DNA from: Gillisia sp. Hel1_33_143
GTDB taxonomy: Bacteria > Bacteroidota > Bacteroidia > Flavobacteriales > Flavobacteriaceae
Assembly (NCBI RefSeq): GCF_900104765.1
Contig: NZ_LT629737.1
Span: 744,001 to 808,000, forward strand
Length of the DNA: 64,000 nt
Direction: 5' to 3'
Position numbers and translations under genes: made by a program. Numbering within the stretch: the stretch's first letter is position 1; every line of letters begins with the position of its first letter. A model generated the notes under the pieces. It saw only the letters and a program-made list of their open reading frames with translations, did not search any database and was not told the DNA's origin. Below, piece after piece: positions 7,901 through 16,393 of this stretch.

Positions 7901-10699
7901 TTCAATAAGATAACTACCTTCTTTCCAACCTTTAGCTATTTGAAGCTTATCTTCAAATTCTCCATCAGACTCAAAACTAGATTGATAAACCATGCTAGTT
8001 TTTGGCCATTGCTCTGGAGGCAACTTGTTTAAGTAAGGTTCATTTGGAAAATGTGTGCTAAACTCCTCTTCTGTAATTAAATTAAATTCCGGAGCTTCCC
8101 ACCACCTCGCTTTATAATTTTTTTCTGGCGTTTCTAATTGGTAGATCCTTAGTTCTCCAGATACCGGAACCTTTGAATCATTAAGATTTTTAGATGAAAA
8201 AGACATTTGAAGGGTATCTCCTAAATCAAGGGATTTCTGAACATCTAAACTCAAAATTAGATTCTTATTACCAATTTTAACCGTTTTTGTAGCGGTTCTG
8301 GTTTCTCCAGTTATATCTGTAACATTTGCCTTGACTGAATATCTATATATCTGAAAGGGGTTGGTAACTCCTTCCTTTTTTGCTTCAGCAATAAAATTAA
8401 TTTCAAAATCTCCGGTATCTCGTGTTAGAACAGAATCTGTTTTAATAATTACAGGATTGGAGTAGGAATATCTCCACCAAGACGCAATCATTTCCTCTCT
8501 TGTAACTTCATATTTAACCATAGCATTGGTTATAGCAGCACCCATGTAAGACTTTGCACTACCAGACATTTTAACACTATCTTGAAGTTTAAAACTTTTA
8601 TTAATAGTATCAAAAGCTACTTCAAACGTTGGCCTTTTATATTCTTCTACACTAAAGAATTTAGATGAATATTGAAAATTGCCTTTATTATAAATCTCAT
8701 TCCAAAATTCAGTATTAGACGCTGTATCTTCTTCTGCATAGATCTTAAATTCTCCAGTAATACCAGATTTTGGCAGATCAAAACTTCCTGTAAAAGATCC
8801 AAACTCATTGGTTTTAAATCTTAGTTCTAGGATCTCATTTCTATTTGGATCATCTACATAAATTTCTATAAATTCATTAGCAACCACAGAGGTTATATTG
8901 TCCTTGTTTTGTAGCAACACCCCTTTAAAATATACTTTCTGCCCCGGCCTATAAATTGCTCTATCTAGAAAGAAGATGGTCTTAGCGTTTATTGGTTCTG
9001 TAGCTTCTTTGTTATTGTTAATCGTAGCTCTATTCAAATAACTTATCAGAGTATCTTTTCCTTTGATGTAGTAGTTTCTGCTCCTATCATAATATGAGCT
9101 AACATTGGCAACTGTTACTTCGCCATTAGAATCTGTATATTTTTTAATTTCATTATCCCCATTATCAGAATTAATATTTAACTGAACATTTTTTAGTGCT
9201 TTACCCGTTTTTCTATTAGAAACATTAAAAACGGTATGTAAATTAAATACAGTACTAGAAACTGCAAGATCTGTAACTTGGTACATCCCATAGTTAAGAG
9301 CGCCATCAGGTGAATAAAAAAACACCATATAATTGCCCAAAGGTTTTGCTTTAAGAATCACCTCTGTAGTATGAGTGCGGTAATCATCCGGCTCTGGAAG
9401 TATAACCTGTAAACTATCGCTGAATTTTGAAGCAGCCTTTTTCACAAAATTATCTCTATCCTTATAGTTTATATCTTCAAAAAAATTAGACACTACTGGA
9501 AATGTCTTATAATATAAAGTGTCTATATTCTTGTAGGTAATTAAAGCTCGACCAGATTGTTCTGAGGGTAAAAATTGTTGAATTTCAGTTTTAAAATAAG
9601 GTTTAGTAATATGAGCCCTTAACTTAGTTGCGTTCTGAATGGTGGGAGTTGTAGCATATTCTGAGGCTATTATATCCAATAACGCAATGGCTTTTTTCAA
9701 AAAATCAGGGTTTTTGAGTTTCTCATCAGTTCCTCTTTCTTCAGCTTGTTCATAATAATAATTAGCCATTTCATAAAGGATCATAGCTTGAGCTCTTTTA
9801 TTGGTATGATCTTTTGATAGTGCTTCTAATGCATCAAAAAATAGTTTATTAGCGACATCTGTGGCTAACAGTTCTTTTGAGAATTTTAAACGCTCTAACT
9901 TCCAAAAGATAAGTGACTTTACCTCATTTCTCTCAGCGTGATTTTTTTCTAGTTGCTGATATATTTTTATTCTTTCCAAAGCAGAAGAACTTACATCATT
10001 AATTACTTGTTCATAAAATTTTGGAGTAACAGAAAATAATTGATCTTCAGAAAAGCTGAATTTTTCGTCCCCGAATTCAGTTATAAAAAAAGTTGAATCT
10101 TCAAAGAAATCTAAAACATTGGTAGAAAGAACATCGTATAGGCTTGGCTTGTACCTTGCGTTGAAGGAATCTCTGGATAGAATCTCAGAAATATCAGCAT
10201 TGGAAGTGTTAAATAGAAGCTCTTGATTTTCCAGAGATTTCTTAAATGTGATTTTAATACTATCCAAAAGAATCGGCAGAGACCAAGTAGCAAGGTTTCT
10301 TTGGGCTGTATCTAATACCTGGCTCCTATCTTTAAACTTCCAACGGTTAAGCTTATAAAATTTTGAGAGATATATTGCTTTATAATTTCTTAGAATATTT
10401 TTATAAGGAGAAGGGATCTTATTTATAGCAACATTTAAATCGTCTAAAATGTACTGCTCAGAATTTTCATGATTGATCTGGTAAAGCCTGTAATGATATA
10501 CCTTCGCTTTGATATAATCTATTAGGTCTCCTTTTTGAAATGTATTTTCAATTAAAGTTTTGGTACGCTCATTTGCTGTAGAGACTTTTCCTTCTATTTC
10601 AAGATCATCAATTTCCTGCCATTCTTTTTGGTAATTACTAACTTGAGAAAATGCAGTGTAGGTAAATAGAAATATTATTCCTAGAAGAAAATTTTTCAT
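4985..10699 (-). CDS. Alpha-2-macroglobulin family protein with inserted CarboxypepD_reg and TonB-plug-like domains; frameshifted near the 3' end
   Basis: Encodes 1,904 residues before a premature TAA. A cleavable signal peptide (MKNFLLGIIFLFTYTAFSQ) without a lipobox sends it to the periplasm or surface. Residues about 25-370 are helical; macroglobulin beta domains follow, including the MG2 hallmark IFFLDRAIYRPGQKVYFKG. At about 1187-1375 (DNA about 6580-7145) there is an insertion that looks like the start of a SusC protein: a carboxypeptidase-regulatory beta-sandwich (GKIIDEKGLVLPGVNVLIN) and a plug-like segment (SLYGTSASSGVVIITTKAG). Macroglobulin sequence resumes with FTSPEALTRWKLRLLAHTKN and the toroid. 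The position of the thioester motif reads YESSEQ, so the Cys of CxEQ is Ser and no thioester can form. Family members are thought to trap proteases or scaffold the envelope; the role here is inferred only. The C-terminus is at 4255-4984. Confidence 0.9.
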   Translation of the reverse strand: MKNFLLGIIFLFTYTAFSQVSNYQKEWQEIDDLEIEGKVSTANERTKTLIENTFQKGDLIDYIKAKVYHYRLYQINHENSEQYILDDLNVAINKIPSPYKNILRNYKAIYLSKFYKLNRWKFKDRSQVLDTAQRNLATWSLPILLDSIKITFKKSLENQELLFNTSNADISEILSRDSFNARYKPSLYDVLSTNVLDFFEDSTFFITEFGDEKFSFSEDQLFSVTPKFYEQVINDVSSSALERIKIYQQLEKNHAERNEVKSLIFWKLERLKFSKELLATDVANKLFFDALEALSKDHTNKRAQAMILYEMANYYYEQAEERGTDEKLKNPDFLKKAIALLDIIASEYATTPTIQNATKLRAHITKPYFKTEIQQFLPSEQSGRALITYKNIDTLYYKTFPVVSNFFEDINYKDRDNFVKKAASKFSDSLQVILPEPDDYRTHTTEVILKAKPLGNYMVFFYSPDGALNYGMYQVTDLAVSSTVFNLHTVFNVSNRKTGKALKNVQLNINSDNGDNEIKKYTDSNGEVTVANVSSYYDRSRNYYIKGKDTLISYLNRATINNNKEATEPINAKTIFFLDRAIYRPGQKVYFKGVLLQNKDNITSVVANEFIEIYVDDPNRNEILELRFKTNEFGSFTGSFDLPKSGITGEFKIYAEEDTASNTEFWNEIYNKGNFQYSSKFFSVEEYKRPTFEVAFDTINKSFKLQDSVKMSGSAKSYMGAAITNAMVKYEVTREEMIASWWRYSYSNPVIIKTDSVLTRDTGDFEINFIAEAKKEGVTNPFQIYRYSVKANVTDITGETRTATKTVKIGNKNLILSLDVQKSLDLGDTLQMSFSSKNLNDSKVPVSGELRIYQLETPEKNYKARWWEAPEFNLITEEEFSTHFPNEPYLNKLPPEQWPKTSMVYQSSFESDGEFEDKLQIAKGWKEGSYLIEVDAKSLNSEGVSKAIFNINNPESNYLNNGQILEVTIVNRENIKTDGYAEIKIKTPYKDLHLKVDAYSNKNAVIRKDLIMVDGTKTIKIPVKNLEEAAFKLVVSGIRDNRVIEFQEIINFKADEKALLIEANTFRNKIQPGIEEKWSFTIKDSDNKIPDAEVLASMYDASLDLFKSSRWNTTTDLESDYGNYPYFRSSYMVNTMNLYANHNPSWGYRPTELYFNQLRTFGFSFGSKNNWFYKNYLQAKKAESGLVLKGNVRGKIIDEKGLVLPGVNVLINNSTTGTQSNLQGEFALDAKVGDVLKFSFIGMKSEEYIVMNESEFVLVLQNDNTQLNEVVPAPQAETSAGGSELNAEMMLQGKVAGVEVLNEVISIRGSSTLNNAKTPLFVVDGKLVTTYDLDSKDIINVEVLTGMEAISLYGTSASSGVVIITTKAGVADLQKVEARKDLDETAFFLPQLKLNENGMLEFSFTSPEALTRWKLRLLAHTKNWNVGSLQKTIITQKEFSVVPNAPRFLREGDTIIFKAKISNLSKGTLTGNAILKLFDAVTMQPIDNAMNNSESLRAFKMNSSKSEVISWKLVVPDTVGAVTYRILAKAGNFTDGEENLLPVLKNRMLVKESIPFFVRAGKTEEYVFKNLKEQHSSTLRNHKFTIEYSSNPAWYAIQSLPYLMNNEYESSEQIFAKIFANSVGNHILNSQPKIAAVFNEWKKDSSLVSNLEKNEDLRSILLQETPWVIDAESETARKKRVAELFDIQKINLELESALAKLVQLQNPSGAFPWFYGGRDNFYITRIILTGFGKLEKLGVALDSKSFINNAIVYLDKEFLRIEKLDTYYRKKDDFYKSNYALSYLYARIYHLKKHPLPKKHQELVNKIIKFQKEEWLQKSLHDKGTLSLVLNAFGEEEAAKKILKSLKESAVRSQDNGMYWKENQSSWSYSRTSVETQAMLIEAFSDVLNDEEAVEEMKIRLLQN

Positions 10700-10893
10700 G
10701 GGTATAAATTAAAAGTAAAATTCGAACGTATAGAGTTGGTAATATAATGAAAAGCTAAAATTTATAGATTGAACTTTACATCGATTTAATGGAATCATAT
10801 ATAAAGTCTTTCAAATGCTAACAAACAGATAAATTTTTTCACAATTCATATAAAAGATAGAACTTACGGCTCATTAATTTTAATTAAATAAAT

Positions 10894-11772
10894 ATGGCCT
10901 CTGGATTTTTTGCATTGTTAGATGATATTGCTGCTTTAATGGATGATGTTTCTGTTATGACAAAGGTGGCAGGTAAAAAAACCGCAGGGATATTAGGGGA
11001 TGATCTAGCTGTGAATGCAGAGAAAGCATCTGGCTTTATGTCTTCCAGAGAAATTCCTGTGCTTTGGGCAATTACCAAAGGATCTTTATTAAATAAAATA
11101 ATAATTCTACCCATTGCATTTCTACTAAGTGCATTTGTGCCTGTAGCCATAACAATTATTTTAATTATAGGTGGATTGTATCTTGCTTATGAGGGGGCAG
11201 AGAAGATCTATGAATATATATTTCCACATGCTCATGCAACAGAAAAACCGGTTTTAGAAGAACTTTCTGAGGAAGAGGTTTTAGCTAGAGAGAAAGACAA
11301 AATTAAATCTGCCGTTCTAACAGATTTTATCCTTTCTGTAGAAATTATAATTATTGCTCTAGGTACGGTTAGTACAGAACCTATAGTTTCACAAATAATA
11401 GTAGTAACCATTATTGCCTTAATTGCTACGGTGGGAGTTTATGGAATAGTAGCTCTTATAGTACGCATGGATGAATTTGGAGCCAAACTTATTAATATGA
11501 ATGATAGAGATGATAGCTTTTCAGACAAACTTGGTAGGTTTCTAGTAGCTGCTTTACCAAAGGTGATCAAAAGTTTATCTGTAATTGGTACCATAGCTTT
11601 ATTACTCGTTTCAGGCGGAATATTCTCGCATAACGTTGATTTCCTACATGGCCTATTTGAGAACATTCCGGCAATAGTTGTAGAATTCTTTCTTGGACTT
11701 ATAGCTGGAATTCTGATGCTAGGTTTGGTGAACATTGGTAAAAAATCTTGGAAAGCTGTGAGAACTAATTAA
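10894..11772 (+). CDS. DUF808 (YedI-like) inner membrane protein
   Basis: Encodes 292 residues and matches the DUF808/YedI family from its first residues (MASGFFALLDDIAALMDDV, then TKVAGKKTAGILGDDLAVNA). This N-terminal segment precedes several hydrophobic helices: about residues 69-98, 145-165, 168-190, 223-245 and 255-285. The family is widespread in bacterial inner membranes, sometimes suggested to act in transport, but its function is not established. The start ATG gives the canonical N-terminus. The upstream region is shared with the divergent macroglobulin gene; the downstream HupE-like gene is 145 bases away and may be separately transcribed. Confidence 0.88.
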   Translation: MASGFFALLDDIAALMDDVSVMTKVAGKKTAGILGDDLAVNAEKASGFMSSREIPVLWAITKGSLLNKIIILPIAFLLSAFVPVAITIILIIGGLYLAYEGAEKIYEYIFPHAHATEKPVLEELSEEEVLAREKDKIKSAVLTDFILSVEIIIIALGTVSTEPIVSQIIVVTIIALIATVGVYGIVALIVRMDEFGAKLINMNDRDDSFSDKLGRFLVAALPKVIKSLSVIGTIALLLVSGGIFSHNVDFLHGLFENIPAIVVEFFLGLIAGILMLGLVNIGKKSWKAVRTN

Positions 11773-11917
11773 GTAGAGAAAGATCTGTTAATCCCAATGC
11801 AAGATTTAATCAGAAAGATATATAAGTATAGGGTTCTATAATTGCTGAAATTTGAACTTCTGCTCCCTTTGCCAATATTCTAAGAAGTCGTACTTTCGAA
11901 CTTTATCTTTATAAAAT

Positions 11918-12505
11918 ATGTCTGATTTCTGGTTATATTTTAAGTTAGGCCTTGAACACGTGTTAGATTGGCAAGCTTATGATCATATTCTTTTCTTAAT
12001 TGCACTTGTTATATCCTATTCATTTTCCAGTTGGAAAAAAGTGCTCTACTTAGCCTCTACTTTTACGTTAGGACACACTATTTCTTTAATGCTTTCTGCC
12101 TACGGAATTGTAAATGTAGACACCAAATATGTTGAAGCGCTCATTGCAATTTCTATATTAATTACGGCACTATTTAATCTTTTTACTGCTAAAAAGAAAG
12201 AGAATAAAAATGCTCTTTTACTTTATATCACCACCGTTTTTTTTGGAATAATTCATGGATTAGGGTTTTCTACCTATTTTAAGATGATAGCTTCAGGAAT
12301 GGAGAATAAGTTTTTATTGCTTCTAGAATTTACTTTAGGAATAGAAGCTGCTCAAATTATAGTAGTACTTTCTGTATTGGTCTTCACGTTTATCTTTTTG
12401 AAAGTTTTAAAAGTGAATCGCAGAGATTGGATCTTAGTTATTTCTGCTATTGTAATTGGTATACTGCTACCCATCTTACAAGAAACCTTAATGCAGCTGT
12501 GGTAA
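11918..12505 (+). CDS. HupE/UreJ family integral membrane protein
   Basis: Encodes 195 residues, nearly all in membrane helices. The family hallmark is the N-terminal GLEHVLDWQAYDHILFLIAL, followed by FTLGHTISL and a His-containing segment FGIIHGLGFSTYF, all recognisable HupE/UreJ_2 features. HupE and UreJ relatives are implicated in nickel or cobalt uptake, and the several conserved His residues in membrane helices fit metal handling, but no hydrogenase or urease genes are nearby, so the substrate is unknown. It heads a tight run of four genes (next start about 28 bases away). A near-consensus -7 element TATCTTTA lies just upstream of the ATG. Confidence 0.87.
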   Translation: MSDFWLYFKLGLEHVLDWQAYDHILFLIALVISYSFSSWKKVLYLASTFTLGHTISLMLSAYGIVNVDTKYVEALIAISILITALFNLFTAKKKENKNALLLYITTVFFGIIHGLGFSTYFKMIASGMENKFLLLLEFTLGIEAAQIIVVLSVLVFTFIFLKVLKVNRRDWILVISAIVIGILLPILQETLMQLW

Positions 12506-12532
12506 GTTAAATACAAGATATTGCTTTCAACT

Positions 12533-12964
12533 ATGAGAAATGAGAAACAACAAAGATATGATAAAGCGTATCTTAGAATAGCAAGAGAATGGGGTGCATT
12601 ATCTCATTGCAAAAGGAAGCAGGTTGGCGCACTTATTGTGAAAGATAGGATGATCATTTCTGATGGCTATAATGGTACTCCAACAGGTTTTGAAAATTAT
12701 TGCGAAGATGATGAGGGTTATACCAAATGGTACGTACTTCATGCCGAAGCAAATGCTATTTTAAAGGTTGCTTCTTCTACACAGTCCTGTGAGGGCGCTA
12801 CTTTGTATATTACCCTATCACCATGCAAAGAATGTAGTAAACTTATTCACCAGGCAGGAATAAAGAGGTTGGTCTATAAAGAAGGCTATAAAGACAATTC
12901 CGGGATAGAATTCTTGGAAAAAGCAGGCATAGAAATTATTCAAATAACAGAACTTGAAGATTGA
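12533..12964 (+). CDS. Deoxycytidylate (dCMP) deaminase family protein
   Basis: Zinc-dependent deaminase, probably converting dCMP to dUMP to feed thymidylate synthesis. With the ATG at 12533 it has 143 residues; an in-frame TTG at 12521 would add four residues and is less likely. Zinc and catalytic residues are H70 and E72 in HAEAN and C98 and C101 in PCKEC; the substrate-region motif DGYNGTPTGFENYCED is typical of ComEB-like dCMP deaminases rather than of cytidine deaminases. The stop codon overlaps the next start (TTGA), which implies translational coupling to the processing protease. A broader nucleoside/nucleotide deaminase activity cannot be excluded. Confidence 0.9.
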   Translation: MRNEKQQRYDKAYLRIAREWGALSHCKRKQVGALIVKDRMIISDGYNGTPTGFENYCEDDEGYTKWYVLHAEANAILKVASSTQSCEGATLYITLSPCKECSKLIHQAGIKRLVYKEGYKDNSGIEFLEKAGIEIIQITELED

Positions 12965-14550
12965 AGAGTAAAAATAAAATATACCTGCCTTTTTTATTAG
13001 GTTTAGCGTGTGCCGCAGGATTGATCTTGGGGTCACAGCTCAATTTTACTCAAGAGCAGGTGTTATTTAGTTCTAATAGCAAAAAAGAAAAGCTGAACAG
13101 GCTTATAGATTATATTGAATATGAATATGTAGATGAGGTTAATACGGATAGCATTGTAGACGTTACTGTAAATAAAATTCTCGAAAATCTAGATCCACAT
13201 TCTGTTTACATTCCCAAAAAGGAATATGCCAGCGTTACCGAGAATATGAATGGCGATTTTGTAGGAATTGGAGTGAGCTTTTATCAAGTGGAAGATACCA
13301 TTGTAGTTATTCAGCCTATGAAAGGAGGACCTAGCGAAAAAATAGGGATTAAAGGCGGAGATAGGATCTTATATGCTAATGATCAAAAATTATTTAATAG
13401 AGATCTAGGTACAGATTCCATAATAGCACAACTAAAGGGGGAAGAGAACTCTAAGGTTAAATTGAAGGTTTACAGAAAAGGCGTTGATAAATTGCTGAAT
13501 TTTGAATTGGAACGATCTAGAGTTCCCATTAAAAGTATTGATGCTGCCTATATGCTAACCGATAAATTGGGATATATAAAGGTTAATCGATTTTCAGAAA
13601 CTACCTATCAGGAATTTAAAGAGAGCCTTTCACACTTAAGAACTTTAGGCGCAAAAGAAATAGCCATAGATCTTAGAGATAATCCTGGAGGTTATCTATC
13701 TGAAGCGGTAAATATTGTAGATGAATTTTTAAAAGACGGAAACCTAATCTTATTTACCAAGAACAAATCTGGCGCTATAGAAAAAACCTTTGCTAAAAAT
13801 AAGGGGAATTATGAAGATAAACCTCTATACGTTCTTATCAATGAAAATTCTGCTTCTGCCAGTGAGATCGTCGCCGGTGCATTTCAAGATAATGATCGAG
13901 GAACTATTATAGGTAGACGCTCTTATGGAAAAGGTCTTGTTCAACGAGAAATGGCTTTGGGCGATGGAAGCGCTGTTAGACTTACGATAGCTCGTTACTA
14001 CACCCCTACCGGTAGATCTATTCAGAAACCTTATAATTTAGGCAATGAAGCTTACTTTAATGATTACATCCGTAGATACAAAAACGGTGAACTTGCGCAT
14101 GCAGATAGCATACATGTAACAGATTCTTTAAAATATACCACACCTGCAGGTAAGATAGTTTATGGTGGAGGAGGTATTATTCCGGATATTTTTATTCCTA
14201 AGGATACAAATTCTGAGAAAGAAGCCCTGTCCTTTCTTCTAAGATCTTCGGGACTCTTCAGTAAGTTCATTTTTCAGGAATTAGAAAGAGATAGAAGCTT
14301 TTACAACAAGTTAACCTGGGAAGAATTTAAGGACCGAGAAATGATTACAGATAAAACAATATCTAATTTTTTCAAGTTTACGAAAGATGAAAATATACCT
14401 TTAGATATCAAGAATAACCTTCCTATTTTAAAGACCTATTTAGAAGCCGTAATGGCAGAGCAGTTATTTAGCACTAATGAATTTCAACGGATAATTAATA
14501 TAGATGACCGAATTATCCAAAAAGTGATAGAATTATCGCAGTCAAATTAA
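12961..14550 (+). CDS. C-terminal processing peptidase, S41 family (CtpA-like)
   Basis: Periplasmic serine protease of the tail-specific/C-terminal processing family, 529 residues. An N-terminal hydrophobic stretch (residues 7-25) is a signal peptide or anchor. A PDZ domain (about residues 95-175, VGIGVSFYQ ... GIKGGDRILYAND) binds substrate C-termini. The catalytic dyad is visible: S299 in NENSASASE and K324 in RSYGKGLVQ, 25 residues apart as in Tsp. A C-terminal extension (about 415-529) is common in Bacteroidota members. The start is a TTG overlapping the preceding TGA by four bases; there is no suitable ATG nearby, and the first residues MKSKNKIYLPFLLG make a proper signal sequence, so I accept it. 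Confidence 0.92.
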   Translation: MKSKNKIYLPFLLGLACAAGLILGSQLNFTQEQVLFSSNSKKEKLNRLIDYIEYEYVDEVNTDSIVDVTVNKILENLDPHSVYIPKKEYASVTENMNGDFVGIGVSFYQVEDTIVVIQPMKGGPSEKIGIKGGDRILYANDQKLFNRDLGTDSIIAQLKGEENSKVKLKVYRKGVDKLLNFELERSRVPIKSIDAAYMLTDKLGYIKVNRFSETTYQEFKESLSHLRTLGAKEIAIDLRDNPGGYLSEAVNIVDEFLKDGNLILFTKNKSGAIEKTFAKNKGNYEDKPLYVLINENSASASEIVAGAFQDNDRGTIIGRRSYGKGLVQREMALGDGSAVRLTIARYYTPTGRSIQKPYNLGNEAYFNDYIRRYKNGELAHADSIHVTDSLKYTTPAGKIVYGGGGIIPDIFIPKDTNSEKEALSFLLRSSGLFSKFIFQELERDRSFYNKLTWEEFKDREMITDKTISNFFKFTKDENIPLDIKNNLPILKTYLEAVMAEQLFSTNEFQRIINIDDRIIQKVIELSQSN

Positions 14551-14563
14551 TATATTCGTGATA

Positions 14564-14869
14564 ATGGACGCTTATAATGACTATACGGCTATTTTTCTAT
14601 TGCTTTCACCGCTATTTTTTTACATAATAGCCGTGAGCTTCAGACTATTAGATAATAGTGCATTGTTATTTTTACAGAAAGAAATCCTCGTAGATTCCTC
14701 TAATGTCTCTTTAAAAGCTATTGAAGAGCAAATTCATTCTTCTGGAGATCATCAATTCAAAAGGCAATTAAAAAGAGCCCTTATTTATAGAAAGATCCAC
14801 CGCGTGTTTATAATTTTAATGATCGCTTCACTTCCGGTAACTGTCATCACTTATTTCATGTTATTTTAA
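14564..14869 (+). CDS. Small two-helix membrane protein
   Basis: About 101 residues from the ATG at 14564 (a GTG at 14558 would add two). Hydrophobic helices at about residues 8-29 and 80-100 flank a polar, basic, probably helical middle (SLKAIEEQIHSSGDHQFKRQ). I do not recognise the family. It starts 13 bases after the protease stop and is probably the last gene of the 11918-14869 run, so an envelope role alongside the protease is possible but only inferred from position. Confidence 0.65.
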   Translation: MDAYNDYTAIFLLLSPLFFYIIAVSFRLLDNSALLFLQKEILVDSSNVSLKAIEEQIHSSGDHQFKRQLKRALIYRKIHRVFIILMIASLPVTVITYFMLF

Positions 14870-15395
14870 TAGATATAGAGATCTCTAAAATAAAATCCCT
14901 TTTCATCAAATAGATTCCAAAATTTTAAAAATCAATTGCTTAGAGTTCTAATCCTTAAAGATTTATTCTGCAATTTTAACTCCTTCACTTATAGCAAAAT
15001 CACCAAATCTTAGTTCATTAATTTCAAAAATATATGTATTTTCTTGAAACGAACAGGCATTTTAAGCGCAGCGAATAAGAACTGAAAAACGTAAAAATAA
15101 CAATCTATAAGGGCGCATACTTTAAATTGCACCAACCTAAGGAGATAAGCTACACTTAGCATTTTAAAATTGTTAATGATAATATTGAACGTCTAATAAA
15201 TCTTGAGGTAAATCCGTTTAAACCAACAACCGCGCGATGTCATCCAATTATCTAAGATTTGATAAAATCAAACTAAATAAAATTAAGCAGTGTAAGTGTA
15301 TTCTTACAAATCTATCATGTTAGTAGAGAAAGAATAAGCTTTCGAATTTAAACTTTTTGAAGTTCCAAACCGTAATAGTTGAAAAAAAAATCTTA
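14870..15395. other. 526-base gap without an intact gene
   Basis: AT-rich. It opens with a 12-bp palindrome TAGAGATCTCTA (14876-14887) directly after the preceding stop codon. A stretch at 15034-15255 may be a decayed short gene (see separate entry). I see no RNA gene, terminator with a clear U-tract, or insertion-sequence ends in the rest. Confidence 0.5.
15034..15255 (+). pseudogene. Possible decayed short gene
   Basis: One frame runs from ATG 15034 to TAA 15253 interrupted by two in-frame stops (TAA at 15076, TAG at 15157). The three pieces read like protein: MYFLETNRHFKRSE, then KNVKITIYKGAYFKLHQPKE, then DNIERLINLEVNPFKPTTAR. I do not recognise it. Two stops in 74 codons is fewer than expected by chance in AT-rich DNA but not strongly so; it could be non-coding. 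Confidence 0.25.
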
Positions 15396-15593
15396 CTATA
15401 ATTTAGATTTTCTTTCAATAGCTTTAGAAGTGAGTAGAATACCTAATAGGACTAAAACGCAACTAGCGGCCAAGATTCCAATTAGAGCAATAGTACTATC
15501 GCCTTCCAAAACATTATTAAAATCTAGAATTGTAAAGTTATAGGCAATGACAGCTAAAGACATTGCCATTAATATGTAGATTAAAATTTTCAT
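15396..15593 (-). CDS. Small two-helix membrane protein
   Basis: Encodes 65 residues: helix 1 about residues 3-24 (LIYILMAMSLAVIAYNF), a short polar loop, helix 2 about 34-56 (TIALIGILAASCVLVLLGIL) and a basic tail SKAIERKSKL. Similar small proteins are common in flavobacterial genomes as unnamed hypothetical membrane proteins; no function can be given. It lies 76 bases downstream of marC on the same strand and could be cotranscribed. The clean hydrophobic pattern and the positively charged C-terminus support a real gene. Confidence 0.6.
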   Translation of the reverse strand: MKILIYILMAMSLAVIAYNFTILDFNNVLEGDSTIALIGILAASCVLVLLGILLTSKAIERKSKL

Positions 15594-15669
15594 CTGAATA
15601 ACATTTTAGTAATAAGTTTAAAAGCCTAATTCAGGCCTGTTACAACTTATTCATTCTCAATTAAATCTA

Positions 15670-16254
15670 TTACGCAAACAGATTTTGAATATTTGCTGCA
15701 AACAATTTTACTGCAATTGCTAACAAAATTACACCAAAAATCTTACGTATCACATTGATTCCCTGTTTTCCTAAGAAATGCTCGATCTTCCCAGAAGATT
15801 TTAAAACCAGGTAGACAAATATGATGTTAACTATAATTGCTATAATAATATTAATAGTTTCATATTCCGCTCTAAGAGATAGTATGGAAGTCATGGTTCC
15901 GGCACCTGCAATTAAAGGAAATGCTAACGGCACAACGGCAGCAGTTTCTGGAGCATCATCTTTGTAAAGCGTAATTCCGAGTATCATTTCTAAAGCTAGA
16001 AAGAATAAAATTAAGGAACCGGCAACCGCAAAAGAGTTTACGTCTATCCCAATCAAATTTAAGATCTGTTTCCCTAAAAATAGAAAAACGATCATCAGAA
16101 TTCCGGCAACTATAGAAGCCTTTTCACTTTGTATCTTCCCTGCTTTTTTCTTCAGATCTATAATAATAGGAATACTTCCAATAATATCTATTACAGCGAA
16201 TAAAATCATGGTAGCAGTGGCTATTTCTCTAAAATCTATATTCATCAAAATCAT
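15670..16254 (-). CDS. marC: MarC family integral membrane protein
   Basis: Encodes 194 residues with about six membrane helices and the MarC (UPF0056) pattern: ATATMILFAVIDIIGSIPII near the N-terminus, GIDVNSFAVAGSLILFF in the middle and PLAFPLIAGAGTMTSIL, the most conserved segment of the family, around residues 110-125. MarC was once linked to multiple antibiotic resistance, but that role was not upheld and its transport substrate is unknown. A start at the fourth residue (Met, 16245) is equally possible. A -7 element TAATTTTG lies upstream at 16272-16279 on this strand. Confidence 0.9.
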   Translation of the reverse strand: MILMNIDFREIATATMILFAVIDIIGSIPIIIDLKKKAGKIQSEKASIVAGILMIVFLFLGKQILNLIGIDVNSFAVAGSLILFFLALEMILGITLYKDDAPETAAVVPLAFPLIAGAGTMTSILSLRAEYETINIIIAIIVNIIFVYLVLKSSGKIEHFLGKQGINVIRKIFGVILLAIAVKLFAANIQNLFA

Positions 16255-16271
16255 TATTAAAAATAAGGCTG

Positions 16272-16279
16272 CAAAATTA
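16272..16279 (-). promoter_or_regulatory. -7 promoter element for marC
   Basis: TAATTTTG on the minus strand matches the Bacteroidota consensus TAnnTTTG, 18 bases upstream of the marC start. No clear -33 partner was found. Confidence 0.45.
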
Positions 16280-16356
16280 CACTTTATCAGACTAAAAATA
16301 AACGAATATGAAGCTAATTTTTACTGAATTTGAGCTTGATAAATTGCGGCCAAAAG

Positions 16357-16389
16357 TTTGAGGTAGTTCGGCTTAAATAAATATCTTTG
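16357..16389 (+). promoter_or_regulatory. Bacteroidota-type promoter abutting the DUF3109 start codon
   Basis: TTTG at 16357-16360 and TATCTTTG at 16382-16389, 21 bases apart, match the -33 TTTG and -7 TAnnTTTG elements. The ATG at 16394 follows after only four bases, so the transcript is expected to be leaderless or nearly so. Confidence 0.65.
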
Positions 16390-16393
16390 CGCC

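Noticed and set aside
11918-12505. Part of a hydrogenase or urease cluster
   Set aside because: Only the HupE/UreJ-like membrane protein is present; neighbours are a dCMP deaminase and a protease.
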